Shown in pieces: positions 23,098-30,987 of a DNA stretch of 33,854 bases (position 1 is the stretch's first letter; each line of letters opens with the position of its first letter). Location of the stretch: positions 1-33,854 of the forward strand of contig JAUSKM010000001.1 in NCBI GenBank assembly GCA_030646955.1. Reading direction: 5' to 3'. Below the pieces are notes generated by a model. It searched no databases, was not told where the DNA came from, and saw only the letters and a program-made list of their open reading frames with translations. The stretch is from a bacterium (GTDB lineage: Bacteria > Patescibacteriota > Patescibacteriia > JACPHY01). Made by a program: the position numbers and the translations under genes.

Positions 23098-23319
23098 CTA
23101 GTCATCATTGTCTTGCGGGAGTGTCTGCTGCATCCGCTCGATGGTCACCTCCGCCTCCTGCAGACGCTCCCGAAGCCCATGGGCCAACGTCATGCCGCGC
23201 TCAAACTTTGTGAGCCCCTCCTCCAAATCCACGGCATCGCCCTCAAACCACGCCGCAATTTCCTCCAGCTCCTGGAACTGCTTCGCAAAACTCGATTGGG
23301 ATTTCTTGGGTGCGGACAT
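23098..23319 (-). CDS. xseB: Exodeoxyribonuclease VII small subunit
   Basis: A 73-residue helical protein. The family core reads SFAKQFQELEEIAAWFEGDAVDLEEGLTKFERGMTLAHGLRERLQEAE, with the typical L/E-rich heptads and the GLTKFERG turn. Several copies bind each XseA to form ExoVII, which degrades single-stranded DNA into oligonucleotides. It lies 93 bases downstream of xseA, separated by an AGCT-type repeat that ends 4 bases before the start codon, so no Shine-Dalgarno sequence is present. Confidence 0.95.
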   Translation of the reverse strand: MSAPKKSQSSFAKQFQELEEIAAWFEGDAVDLEEGLTKFERGMTLAHGLRERLQEAEVTIERMQQTLPQDNDD

Positions 23320-23323
23320 ATGT

Positions 23324-23356
23324 AAGCTTCCAGCTTCCAGCTACAAGCTGCAAGCC
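23324..23356. repeat. AGCTT-rich repeat between xseA and xseB
   Basis: AAGCTTCCAGCTTCCAGCTACAAGCTGCAAGC is built from AGCT-centred units. It is similar in style to, but not the same as, the repeats at 10756 and 16259. It displaces the ribosome binding site of xseB. Confidence 0.55.
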
Positions 23357-23412
23357 AATACCGCGCGCACGCTCGCTCATCGCATTGCAAACCCATGCTC
23401 CCTCTTCATTCT

Positions 23413-24630
23413 TCACTCTCCGCTCGTCTGTGTCACTGTGGATGTCGCGCTGCCACGAGCAAAGCGGGTGTGGAGCATGTCGCCAGCGCGAAGCTGCGCT
23501 GCGTCGCGCACGATGCGCCCGCCACTGGTGGTGATTGCGTACCCCCGCTCCAGCAGCCGCGCGGGATTGAGGCCAACAAGCAGACGCGCAGCAGCGTCCA
23601 CGCGCGCCTGCCATGTGTCACGCCGCGCGGTGAAGAGCGCCATGACGCGATGCTCCGCATCACGCGTCCGTTGGTGCGCCTGCTGCACCACCACGGCGGT
23701 TCCCTGCGCGAGCGTGCGCGCGTGCGCGTCCACCAGCATGCGACGCGCGTGCACAAACGCCACGCCGCGCCGCAGGAACCGATCCAGCATCGCGCGGCGC
23801 GCATCCACGGCGCGACGCACGGCGCTGGCCATCCCCTGCTCCAGCAGGCGCAGCTCACTGGCCACCGCGGCGCGCTCCGGCACCGCGCGCTCTGCCGCGT
23901 TGGATGGCGTGGACGCGCGTACGTCTGCCACGAGATCCGCGATGGTCACATCACGCTCGTGCCCCACGCCCACCACCACCGGCACCGCGCACGCGAACAC
24001 CGCGCGTGCTACCTCCTCGCTATTAAACGCCATGAGATCCTCCAACGATCCACCGCCGCGCGTGAGCACCACCACGTCCACCTCCCGCATCTCGTGCAAC
24101 GCCGCACAGATCGCATCCACCGCACTCGTGCCCTGCACCGCTACGTCGCAGTGCACCACGCGCGCCCCGCCCCAACGGTTCTGAAGGATGCGCAGGAAAT
24201 CCGAGTACGCCGCAGAGTCCCCGCTCGCGACAAGCCCGATGCGCTCTGGAAACCGCGGAAGCGTCCGCTTGCGTCCGGCATCAAACAGCCCTTCCGCGCG
24301 CAATTTCTCGCACAGCAACTCAAACGCGCGCTTCAAACTTCCCTCTCCGACCGGTTCCAGCGCCTCCACGGTGATGGAGAACTTCCCCGACTTCTCGTAC
24401 ACGCGGGGAACGCCGGCAACGCGCACCAACATGCCGTCCTCCACCTCGTGCCGCACCTTCCACGCCGGCATAAAACACGCAACCATTCCCCGCTCATCTT
24501 TGAGCGAGAAGAACGCCCACTTGCCCTGGCTCATCGAGTAGCCGGACACCTCGCCCTCAACCAGCGCCGGCACGCTGGCGAGCACTTCATTGATCCCGCC
24601 AAGAAATTCCGAAACCGTGAGCACGCGCAT
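23413..24630 (-). CDS. xseA: Exodeoxyribonuclease VII large subunit
   Basis: The 405-residue catalytic subunit of ExoVII. The N-terminal OB fold starts LTVSEFLGGINEVLASVPALVEGEVSGYSMSQGKWAFFSLKDE. The conserved catalytic region includes LPRFPERIGLVASGDSAAYSDFLRIL, VLTRGGGSLEDLMAFNSEEVARAVFACAVPVVVGVGHERDVTIADLVADVRASTPSNAAE. Long helices follow, and the C-terminal segment NPARLLERGYAITTSGGRIVRDAAQLRAGD closes the family pattern. It is slightly shorter than E. coli XseA (456). ATG 24630 (MRVLTVSEF) matches family starts; the frame runs back to 24708. Divergent from the malic enzyme gene. Confidence 0.97.
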   Translation of the reverse strand: MRVLTVSEFLGGINEVLASVPALVEGEVSGYSMSQGKWAFFSLKDERGMVACFMPAWKVRHEVEDGMLVRVAGVPRVYEKSGKFSITVEALEPVGEGSLKRAFELLCEKLRAEGLFDAGRKRTLPRFPERIGLVASGDSAAYSDFLRILQNRWGGARVVHCDVAVQGTSAVDAICAALHEMREVDVVVLTRGGGSLEDLMAFNSEEVARAVFACAVPVVVGVGHERDVTIADLVADVRASTPSNAAERAVPERAAVASELRLLEQGMASAVRRAVDARRAMLDRFLRRGVAFVHARRMLVDAHARTLAQGTAVVVQQAHQRTRDAEHRVMALFTARRDTWQARVDAAARLLVGLNPARLLERGYAITTSGGRIVRDAAQLRAGDMLHTRFARGSATSTVTQTSGE

Positions 24631-24701
24631 ACCCGTGCATCGTAGCACGCTTGACAGCACGGAGACGAGCGGGTGGCACCAGACACTCTTGCACTCTTGC
24701 G

Positions 24702-24747
24702 CACCCATACTTCATACGCACTTCATGTCCCATGGAGAGTATGGGTG
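24702..24747. promoter_or_regulatory. Inverted repeat between xseA and malic enzyme gene
   Basis: CACCCATACT (24702-24711) and AGTATGGGTG (24738-24747) are perfect 10-base inverted repeats 26 bases apart, in the divergent intergenic region. This could be a looped operator pair or an RNA stem. The regulator is unknown. Confidence 0.35.
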
Positions 24748-24798
24748 TATACGTATCGCCCTGCTTGCGCTCATCGTCGCATGGTACGCTGGAAGCAT

Positions 24799-25968
24799 AT
24801 GGTGGAACACATCAGCCCTGCGGTGCGCGCGGCGCACGAGCGCGGGAAAATTCAGGTGATCCCGATGCGCCCGCTGGAGAACATGGAGGACCTAGCGTGC
24901 ATCTACACGCCAGGTGTTGCCGAGGTCTCCCGCGCGATCGCTGCGGATCCGTCGCTGGCACGGCGATACACTATTGCCGGGCACACCGTGGCTGTCATCT
25001 CGGACGGAACGGCCGTGCTGGGGCTTGGCAACATCGGCGCGGCAGCGGCACTGCCAGTCATGGAGGGCAAGTGTGCGATCTTCAAGCGCTTCGCGGGACT
25101 GGATGCCATCCCACTGGTTCTCAATACGCAGGACCCCGATACCATCATTCGCGTGGTCCGTGCCATCGCACCGGGGTTTGCCGCGATCAACCTGGAGGAC
25201 ATCGCAGCGCCGCACTGCTTTGCGGTGGAGGCCGCGCTCCAGGATCTGGGCATTCCCGTCATGCACGACGACCAGCACGGCACAGCGATCGTGGTACTCG
25301 CGGCGCTCACCAACGCGTGTCGCGTGACCGAGCGGAAACTTGAGAACCTCCGCGTGGTGATTAGCGGCGCTGGAGCGGCAGGCATCGCGGTTGCAAAGCT
25401 CCTCACGCCGCTCGTCGGCGACGTTGCGCTGCTGGATTCCAAGGGCGCGCTGTGCGATGCACGCGGCGACCTGGAAGGCGCCAAACGCACCGTCTTGGGC
25501 AAGCTTCGCACCAAGAACCGCTGCGGCTCGCTCGCGGATGTCATCTGCGGCGCGGACGCGTTCGTGGGGGTCTCACAACCGGGCGTACTCACGCCAGACA
25601 TGGTGCGATCCATGGCAGCCGATCCCATCGTCCTCGCGTTGGCAAACCCCACGCCCGAAATCATGCCGGATGCCGCACACGCGGCGGGCGCTGCGGTTGT
25701 GGCGACCGGCCGCAGTGACTTCCCCAACCAGGTAAACAACGCGCTTGCGTACCCCGGCGTCTTCCGCGGTGCCATCGAAGCACGGGCACCGCAAATTACA
25801 GACGCCATGAAGTACGCCGCCGCTGCAGCGATCGCGGCACTGGTTCCATCGCCCACTCCCCACTGCATCGTCCCCGCAATCTTTGACGATCGCGTCGTTC
25901 CCGCAGTTGCGCACGCTGTGCACAGTGCCTACCAGCACGCAAAAAAGGTGGCTGTTGCAACTATTTGA
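24799..25968 (+). CDS. NAD(P)-dependent malic enzyme
   Basis: A 389-residue short bacterial malic enzyme, catalysing oxidative decarboxylation of malate to pyruvate and CO2. Signatures: YTPGVAEVSRAIAADP (catalytic Tyr), GLGNIGAAAALPVMEGKCAIFKRFAGLDAIPLVL with the catalytic Lys, metal-binding INLEDIAAPHCF and MHDDQHGTAIVVLAAL, and the Rossmann loop ISGAGAAGIAVAKLL. The later ALANPTPEIMPDAA and GRSDFPNQVNNALAYPGVFRGAI are canonical. ATG 24799 (MVEHISPAVRAAHERGKIQV) has GGAAG close upstream; ATG 24781 is also in frame. No phosphotransacetylase domain is attached. Cofactor preference cannot be fixed by eye. It lies directly upstream of the carbonic-anhydrase-like gene. Confidence 0.95.
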   Translation: MVEHISPAVRAAHERGKIQVIPMRPLENMEDLACIYTPGVAEVSRAIAADPSLARRYTIAGHTVAVISDGTAVLGLGNIGAAAALPVMEGKCAIFKRFAGLDAIPLVLNTQDPDTIIRVVRAIAPGFAAINLEDIAAPHCFAVEAALQDLGIPVMHDDQHGTAIVVLAALTNACRVTERKLENLRVVISGAGAAGIAVAKLLTPLVGDVALLDSKGALCDARGDLEGAKRTVLGKLRTKNRCGSLADVICGADAFVGVSQPGVLTPDMVRSMAADPIVLALANPTPEIMPDAAHAAGAAVVATGRSDFPNQVNNALAYPGVFRGAIEARAPQITDAMKYAAAAAIAALVPSPTPHCIVPAIFDDRVVPAVAHAVHSAYQHAKKVAVATI

Positions 25969-25993
25969 CGCTGGATACAATGAGGCGTACGGT
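25965..25993 (+). promoter_or_regulatory. Promoter candidate for the carbonic-anhydrase-like gene
   Basis: TTGACG (25965-25970), a 17-base spacer, TACGGT (25988-25993), overlapping the end of the malic enzyme gene. An alternative -10, TACAAT (25976-25981), is closer to consensus but pairs with TTGCAA at only 15 bases. Either gives a long leader of about 170-190 bases. Confidence 0.5.
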
Positions 25994-26075
25994 AGACGTG
26001 TGCTCAAGGAACGATAGCACCCCTCCCAATCGACAAGATGGAACGAAGCATGATCAGCTTCGCTCGCTACGCAAC

Positions 26076-26106
26076 CGGAACGTGCGCGCATCGCACGACG
26101 GTTCCG
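26076..26106 (+). promoter_or_regulatory. RNA hairpin in the leader of the carbonic-anhydrase-like gene
   Basis: CGGAAC-GTGCG (26076-26086) pairs with CGCAC and GTTCCG (26092-26096, 26101-26106) with one 4-base bulge. A T7 run occurs at 26125-26131, too far downstream to make a standard terminator. The 208-base gap between genes holds no convincing ORF beyond a 23-residue frame at 26038-26109. Confidence 0.35.
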
Positions 26107-26176
26107 TAACGGCGGAGCTGGTACTTTTTTTCCTTGCCGTGTTGATTGGAGATGGACATCACTGAAGGGAGCTCGC

Positions 26177-27301
26177 GTGGGATCGTCCATTGCCCTTTCT
26201 CATTTCGATGGATTCCACGGACTTGTCGGACGAACTGTCCACACGCCCAATGAAGTGACCCACCTGCCGCAGATCATCCAGCGCATCCTCGGCATGAGTG
26301 GAGAACAGTCACTCCGCTACATCGCCGAAATCGCCGCACGCGAGCGGCATTGGCAACGACACCCCACCGGGTTCGCATGCATCGCGTGCATGGACGGACG
26401 CGTGCACCTGCCGACGATTACGAGAACCGCAATGGGGCTCGTGAAGCCGTACCGCGCCATGGGCGGACGATTTGAAATCTGGTGGCCGGCGTTCGCCAAG
26501 CGGTTCACGAACTGGGCCGACGCGGTGCTTCGCCACTACGGAGAGCGGTGCTGCGTGTTCGTCACGTACCACCACAGCGCGAGCAACAACCGGGAGCTCG
26601 GATGCGCCGGATGGGCGTGCGATACCGTTGCCGCCCGGGCGCACGCGGAGCACCTGGCTGCGGACATCAACGAGGTGTATCGCGACCAGGTGTACGCAAT
26701 CGTCGTCGGCATCGAAACCGATCGCGGCATCCTCAACCTGCACGGACCCCGGGGAACGGTCACCGGCGCGATGCAGAATGGAACCTCCGAGGATCACGTT
26801 CGCATGGCCCTGCGGGAGACGTTCCTGGGCATGCCGCCGCGCATCCTGGAAGACATCATTCCCTTCGTCACCGGCAACGCGGCATACGTCACGGAGCACG
26901 GCCCGACGCCGCGGCCCGACGATGTCCTGTGCCACCAGGAGCTGGTCATCGCCGTGGGTCACGGATTCGACTACTGGATCAGCGAGGCCAACCTCGCGGT
27001 CGCGGTGGACGATGCGGACCCCAATCTGGACACCCCGATCGCTACGGCAGCAAAGATTGTGGCGAACAATCTCAAGCGCGCGGGCCCCAAGGCGGAGGCA
27101 CTGCTCCTCGCGAGCGTGCCGTTCGAGCGCCAGGGCACTCCATGGAACCTCGCCGTCAAACGCGCGGAAGGCCTCGGCAATTTCGCGCTGGAGTGCATTC
27201 TCGCGTCCCAACCCTCGCTGCTCGACAACGGACGGCTCCGGGTACTCATCGGCGTCACGAGCGACCAGACGAAGCAGCTCGAGCCCATCGCATTCGCGTA
27301 G
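26177..27301 (+). CDS. CsoSCA/beta-type carbonic anhydrase-like metalloprotein
   Basis: A 374-residue soluble protein without signal peptide. The telling residues are C71-M-D73-G-R75 (ACMDGRVHLP) and H132-H-x9-C143 (TYHHSASNNRELGC). The spacing CxDxR ... H-x10-C is that of the zinc site and Asp-Arg dyad of the carboxysomal shell carbonic anhydrase CsoSCA, a divergent beta class; ordinary beta enzymes have HxxC. No carboxysome shell or RuBisCO gene is in the window, so a free bicarbonate/CO2 role or another zinc chemistry is possible. CO2 from the malic enzyme next door would fit (inference). GTG 26177 is chosen because AAGGGAG ends 5 bases upstream. Long opposite-strand frames over this gene lack any family match. 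Confidence 0.6.
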   Translation: MGSSIALSHFDGFHGLVGRTVHTPNEVTHLPQIIQRILGMSGEQSLRYIAEIAARERHWQRHPTGFACIACMDGRVHLPTITRTAMGLVKPYRAMGGRFEIWWPAFAKRFTNWADAVLRHYGERCCVFVTYHHSASNNRELGCAGWACDTVAARAHAEHLAADINEVYRDQVYAIVVGIETDRGILNLHGPRGTVTGAMQNGTSEDHVRMALRETFLGMPPRILEDIIPFVTGNAAYVTEHGPTPRPDDVLCHQELVIAVGHGFDYWISEANLAVAVDDADPNLDTPIATAAKIVANNLKRAGPKAEALLLASVPFERQGTPWNLAVKRAEGLGNFALECILASQPSLLDNGRLRVLIGVTSDQTKQLEPIAFA

Positions 27302-27376
27302 ATCGCTAGTGCCTTGACCGCGCAACGTCCATCCGATACCATGAGCGCGAGGATACACTCGCATCGCCTGCTCCTT

Positions 27377-27452
27377 ACCGGCGTAGCTCAATTGGTAGAG
27401 TGTCGGTCTCCAAAACCGAATGCTGCAGGTTCGAGTCCTGTCGCCGGTGCCA
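27377..27452 (+). tRNA. tRNA-Trp (anticodon CCA), CCA end encoded
   Basis: Acceptor stem ACCGGCG/CGCCGGT, D arm GCTCAATTGGTAGAGT, anticodon stem TCGGT with loop CTCCAAA and ACCGA (anticodon CCA), T arm GCAGG-TTCGAGT-CCTGT, then GCCA. The length is 76 bases. The CCA end is in the DNA. It is the only RNA gene seen in the window. Confidence 0.97.
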
Positions 27453-27457
27453 GCCCA

Positions 27458-27488
27458 AGCCCTTCCCCTAACCAGGGAAGGGCTTTTC
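27458..27488 (+). terminator. Intrinsic terminator after tRNA-Trp
   Basis: AGCCCTTCCC (27458-27467), a 7-base loop, GGGAAGGGCT (27475-27484), then TTT. It begins 6 bases after the tRNA end. Confidence 0.9.
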
Positions 27489-27528
27489 TCATCGCGAGAT
27501 ACAAGCATCATCGCCCGAAAATACAACA

Positions 27529-28647
27529 TCAACGCAGCACCCGCATGCTCGCGAGAAGTGCCTCGTGCACTGCCCCATCCAGCGCGGGGTTTGCAGCAAC
27601 CACGTAGTACCGCGTGGGACCGTTGGCCGCACGGAAATCTGTTACCGTATGTCGCGCATTGCGCCACGCGGGTTGTTCTGCAAATGCGGAAACCTCGGAC
27701 TTTTTTTCGATGACGTAGCGGCGTGCGGCGTAGCTCCCCTGCCCCACCGTCAAGTCATACTGTTCGTGAATGGTTACCGTTGAGAGCGTTAAAAAATCCG
27801 ATGCATCAAAATAGCGAATGAGCACTTGCGAGCGTTCCCGCGCCGTACCGCCCCCATCAACGCGATAGAAATTGAGCGCTTGTATCGATGAAATGTACTC
27901 CACATCCCACCCGGGCGGCAGCGTGAAATCGAGCGCGAACACGTCCTTGCCCTGCGGGTCTGCCAGCGCGGCATACTGCGCCGACGCCGTATTCGCCGAA
28001 ACAGTCACCTCGTATTGCGCAAATACATCCGCTGGATTCAGCCATCGCGATACCGCGCGCGCATCGCGCTCGTACCCTTGAAGACGCACATCTTCACCCT
28101 GATAGAGCGCAAAATGCAAATGCCGCCGCTCACCGTCTGTCTCGCGTGAGCGATCATCACCCAAAACACCGATCACTTCTCCTTGTGCAACCACATCACC
28201 TGCGCGCACACGCACGCTTGCCATATCCAGGTGTCCGTAGATCGCATGCATCGCAACACCCGCTGCGGCAATGTCGTCATGCCGCACCACCATCACGCCA
28301 CCGTATCCCGCCACCCACCCCGCATACCGCACGGTGCCATCGGCAATGGCGCGCACCGGAACATCCCCGCGAACGTCCGGCAGTACCTCAAGATCTTCCG
28401 CTACGTGATATCCCGTAAATCGATCTCGAAAGTACTCCCCAAACCGCTTGTACGTTGGGAGGTAGGGTTCAACCGGCAACACCAACTGCGGAGCCACGAT
28501 CTCTGAAGCTCTCGCCGCAACTTCAGGAGCAGACATGCTCTGCTGATCATCCGATGCAGATGGCGTCTGTGGCGCGGGCTGGACACGGCAGCCAATGCCG
28601 AACATGAGCACCATTGCGATGATAATTCCTCGCACGATATTCTGCAT
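27529..28647 (-). CDS. M23/LytM-family peptidase lipoprotein
   Basis: A 372-residue lipoprotein. The signal MQNIVRGIIIAMVLM is followed by the lipobox FGIGC (Cys20). The LytM zinc peptidase domain (about residues 75-215) has H81xxxD85 in GYHVAEDLEV, the catalytic-region H139 in YGHLD, and HxH at 176-178 in RRHLHFALY. All three motifs of active peptidoglycan endopeptidases are present. The last 150 residues form an extra beta-rich domain (FALDFTLPPGWDVEYISS, YVIEKKSEVSAFAEQPAW) that I do not recognise. Likely role: cutting peptide cross-links in the cell wall from the outer face of the membrane. It converges with the tRNA-Trp terminator. Confidence 0.92.
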   Translation of the reverse strand: MQNIVRGIIIAMVLMFGIGCRVQPAPQTPSASDDQQSMSAPEVAARASEIVAPQLVLPVEPYLPTYKRFGEYFRDRFTGYHVAEDLEVLPDVRGDVPVRAIADGTVRYAGWVAGYGGVMVVRHDDIAAAGVAMHAIYGHLDMASVRVRAGDVVAQGEVIGVLGDDRSRETDGERRHLHFALYQGEDVRLQGYERDARAVSRWLNPADVFAQYEVTVSANTASAQYAALADPQGKDVFALDFTLPPGWDVEYISSIQALNFYRVDGGGTARERSQVLIRYFDASDFLTLSTVTIHEQYDLTVGQGSYAARRYVIEKKSEVSAFAEQPAWRNARHTVTDFRAANGPTRYYVVAANPALDGAVHEALLASMRVLR

Positions 28648-28670
28648 AAAATCGCCGCTTGTAAAAAGGC

Positions 28671-28706
28671 GTCATTGTCGCTCGCGGATTCGCTCCTCGC
28701 AATGAC
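28671..28706 (-). repeat. GTCATTGCGAGGAG dispersed repeat, copy 5 (compact palindrome)
   Basis: On the minus strand GTCATTGCGAGGAGCGAATC, then CGCGAGCGACAATGAC. The ends GTCATTG and CAATGAC are inverted, making a 36-base miniature of the longer element at 5030-5117. It fills the gap between the btpA-like and M23 genes. Confidence 0.75.
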
Positions 28707-28718
28707 GCGGGGTGTTTT

Positions 28719-29522
28719 TTATTGTACCGCACACATGAATACACGAACGCGCTCGCTGTCCACGGGCGTCTCCCATGGCGTGCGCAGGCGGTGTTCGGTG
28801 CGATCGTGTGCGCCACCGGCTTTCAGCGAAGTTCCAACGATGCACCCCGCGATGTGCGGCAGGTAGGACGCAATGTTTGCTGCCGTCATGCCGCTCCCGA
28901 TGAGGATCGGCACAGAGACAGCTGCATGCGCTTCTGCGACATCGGCCATCGCTGCGGGCTCGCCCGTCCACGTTCCGGTGATGATAATTGCATCCGCACC
29001 TGCGGCAGCTGCGGCACGCGCGGACTCCGCAATGGGGCGCGGCGCAAGCATCTGAGCATGCTTGACCTGAATATCCGCAAAGATACCAACACCCGCCGCA
29101 CCTGCAGCATCACGCGCGCGGATGACTGCCGCGGGATCGGCCTGGAACGTGCCGTACTGCGTTGCAACGCTATCAACAAACACGGGGACTCGGATCCACG
29201 ATGCACCAAATTCCGACGCAAACGCAAAAGCAGCAGGATAATCGTTCCACAGTAATGAAATACCAAAGGGCACCGAAAGATCACGCGTGAGTACGCCCAG
29301 GAGCGCGCGAAACTCCTGGCGTCGCGCATCATCCAGACGCTCGGTATGCGGAAAATCGTACATGTTCTCCACCATGATTCCCGAGATTCCGCCCGCGAGC
29401 AATGCATCGCGATCGGCAATGCCGCGCGCGCATACCGCGTCAAACGACACCGCTCCCTCACGGCCGACGAGCGGCGGAAGATGAACCATGCCGATGACGA
29501 GTGGTTGAGGAAATGAAAACAT
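28719..29522 (-). CDS. BtpA/SgcQ-family TIM-barrel protein
   Basis: A 267-residue (beta/alpha)8 protein. Family hallmarks: VIGMVHLPPLVG at the N-terminus, GISGIMVENMYDFPH, WIRVPVFVDSVATQYGTFQADPAAVIRAR, GIFADIQVKHAQML, and the phosphate-binding end ADAIIITGTWTGEP...VPILIGSGMTAANIASYL...GCIVGTSLKAGG. BtpA is needed for photosystem I stability in cyanobacteria, and SgcQ sits in a sugar operon; no reaction is established for the family. The standard phosphate-binding TIM-barrel end suggests a phosphosugar or phosphoribosyl substrate. ATG 29522 starts 5 bases after a perfect hairpin, with no Shine-Dalgarno sequence; ATG 29534 lies inside the hairpin. It follows the TrpD-like gene and may belong to its operon through read-through. 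Confidence 0.88.
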   Translation of the reverse strand: MFSFPQPLVIGMVHLPPLVGREGAVSFDAVCARGIADRDALLAGGISGIMVENMYDFPHTERLDDARRQEFRALLGVLTRDLSVPFGISLLWNDYPAAFAFASEFGASWIRVPVFVDSVATQYGTFQADPAAVIRARDAAGAAGVGIFADIQVKHAQMLAPRPIAESARAAAAAGADAIIITGTWTGEPAAMADVAEAHAAVSVPILIGSGMTAANIASYLPHIAGCIVGTSLKAGGAHDRTEHRLRTPWETPVDSERVRVFMCAVQ

Positions 29523-29526
29523 AGTG

Positions 29527-29555
29527 AAAGGCATCGGCTGAGCGCCGATGCCTTT
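29527..29555 (-). terminator. Hairpin between TrpD-like and BtpA-like genes
   Basis: AAAGGCATCGGC (29555-29544) pairs perfectly with GCCGATGCCTTT (29538-29527) around GCTCA, followed by CACTATGTTTTC. It is 35 bases past the TrpD-like stop. It may be a terminator with a weak U-tract, or an mRNA element that hides the BtpA start. Confidence 0.65.
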
Positions 29556-29589
29556 GGTATACCATGCACAAACGTCACGCGCGAGCGCG

Positions 29590-30957
29590 TTAGGTGCCAC
29601 AGAACGTGCCGCCGGTCGCCTGCACGTACCGCTTGAGGAGATCGAGCGCCCGCCCGTCGCCGATTGCCCTGCGGCACTCGTGGACGCACCCGCGGAGTGC
29701 GTCGAGGTTGGGCCCGCGACCCTCGCAGAATGCATCCTCATCCGCCATGTCCCGCGCCACGAAGAGCGCGAGCCCCGCGTTCATTGCGAGGTAATCGGTC
29801 AACGCCGGCACGCGTCCGGTGAGCGCATCGAGGTTCGCGCGCTGGAGCAGCGACGCGGTGTTCTCGATGCCAATGGCGCCGTTCATCGCGCCGATCCCGA
29901 AATCGGACAGGTGCATGAGATGACTCCCGACGTACGCGCCATCACGCACGAATGCGACCACCGAGGCGAACGGCGAGAGCTCATCGAGCACGGCATGGTC
30001 CTTCACCAGCCGCCGATCGCACACGCGATGCGCATCGATGTCCGCGTCCAACCCCGTGACGATCGCTGCGTTGCCGATGCGCTGCGCGCCGCATCCATGG
30101 ATGAGCTGGTACGCGAGCGCGACATCCTCGGGGTGCACCTTCTCGTTGACCCCCATCACCTTGTGAAGCGTCGCCTCCTTTGCCACCGGCGGCGTCATCG
30201 GTCCAATGAGATGGTTCACCGTTTCGTGACGTGGCGCGAGGTGCGAGAGGTCATGGATCGTCTTCACGACGTGCGCGTCGGTGTAACTGAACCCCGACCG
30301 CTCGAACACTGCCGCAAGGTCGGCCACGCGCCGGTGCTCGATGCGCGCTCCAAATCGCTCCACCGCGTCCGTCGAACCCACTGCAGACGTGTTTGCGTAC
30401 GAGCCGTGCTTCATCGTGGGGATGCCCAACGACGCGACGACGAGCGAGGAGAGCGTGGACGCGTTGATGACTTTGCGCGGCTTGTCGCGCGGCGGAAGCC
30501 CCAGGTCGCCACCGGTCCCGCACGTCTCGAGGACGCTTTCGGAGAACGGCATACGCACGACCAGATCCTGCATCGCCGCCGTCACCATGCCGGCAATCTC
30601 ACCGGGGGTGAGCTGTCCCCATGCCTCCTTCATGGCCATTCCGTTCAGGAACTCGCGGCCCGCGATGCGGCAATCCATGCCGTCGAGATCCGTGAAGTGC
30701 TGCTCGGTTGCCGCCGCGAACACGCGGTTCGTTGCGCGCAGCACGTAGCACATCCCCACAAACGCCTCATCGAAGGTGAGATCGCGACGCTTCATCGCGG
30801 CATCGATCTCACGGAATGACGTCGTAGGGAGCAGATGTTTCGCCGTTGCATGCGCGGCGCGGTCCATTGCATACTGCGCATCGCGTGCAAGCGCTTCCCG
30901 CGCCTCCTGTTTCGGCTGATACGCCGACCCCAACTCGATCTGCGAGATACCACCCAT
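29590..30957 (-). CDS. TrpD-like phosphoribosyltransferase (glycosyltransferase family 3 fold)
   Basis: 455 residues, longer than anthranilate phosphoribosyltransferase (about 340) mainly through an N-terminal extension of about 60. The PRPP/Mg site is kept: TCGTGGD (146-151), INAST (164-168) and KHGSYANTSAVGSTD (183-197, against KHGNR..SS.SGSAD in TrpD). The C-terminal half also follows TrpD (HLAPRHETVNHLIGPMTPP, AIGIENTASLL, GRALDLLKRYVQATGG). Acceptor-side residues differ: the Asn-Arg of KHGNR are Ser-Tyr, and the GLDE Glu is Ala (GLDADID). So it probably transfers phosphoribose to something other than anthranilate, or uses a nucleoside; the nucleoside phosphorylase branch (DeoA) is a weaker match. 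GAGGAGG lies 7 bases before ATG 30957. It follows the aminotransferase by 30 bases in one operon. Confidence 0.85.
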   Translation of the reverse strand: MGGISQIELGSAYQPKQEAREALARDAQYAMDRAAHATAKHLLPTTSFREIDAAMKRRDLTFDEAFVGMCYVLRATNRVFAAATEQHFTDLDGMDCRIAGREFLNGMAMKEAWGQLTPGEIAGMVTAAMQDLVVRMPFSESVLETCGTGGDLGLPPRDKPRKVINASTLSSLVVASLGIPTMKHGSYANTSAVGSTDAVERFGARIEHRRVADLAAVFERSGFSYTDAHVVKTIHDLSHLAPRHETVNHLIGPMTPPVAKEATLHKVMGVNEKVHPEDVALAYQLIHGCGAQRIGNAAIVTGLDADIDAHRVCDRRLVKDHAVLDELSPFASVVAFVRDGAYVGSHLMHLSDFGIGAMNGAIGIENTASLLQRANLDALTGRVPALTDYLAMNAGLALFVARDMADEDAFCEGRGPNLDALRGCVHECRRAIGDGRALDLLKRYVQATGGTFCGT

Positions 30958-30987
30958 GGGAACCCTCCTCTTTCGTTTTCCGTATCC

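Noticed and set aside
26038-26131. Trp-style attenuator upstream of the carbonic-anhydrase-like gene
   Set aside because: There is a 23-codon frame and a hairpin, but no run of regulatory codons. The T-run is about 18 bases away from the stem, so no terminator forms.
26309-27667. 452-residue minus-strand frame over the carbonic-anhydrase-like gene and tRNA-Trp
   Set aside because: It runs through a tRNA gene and its terminator, while the plus-strand frame has a ribosome binding site and metal-site motifs.
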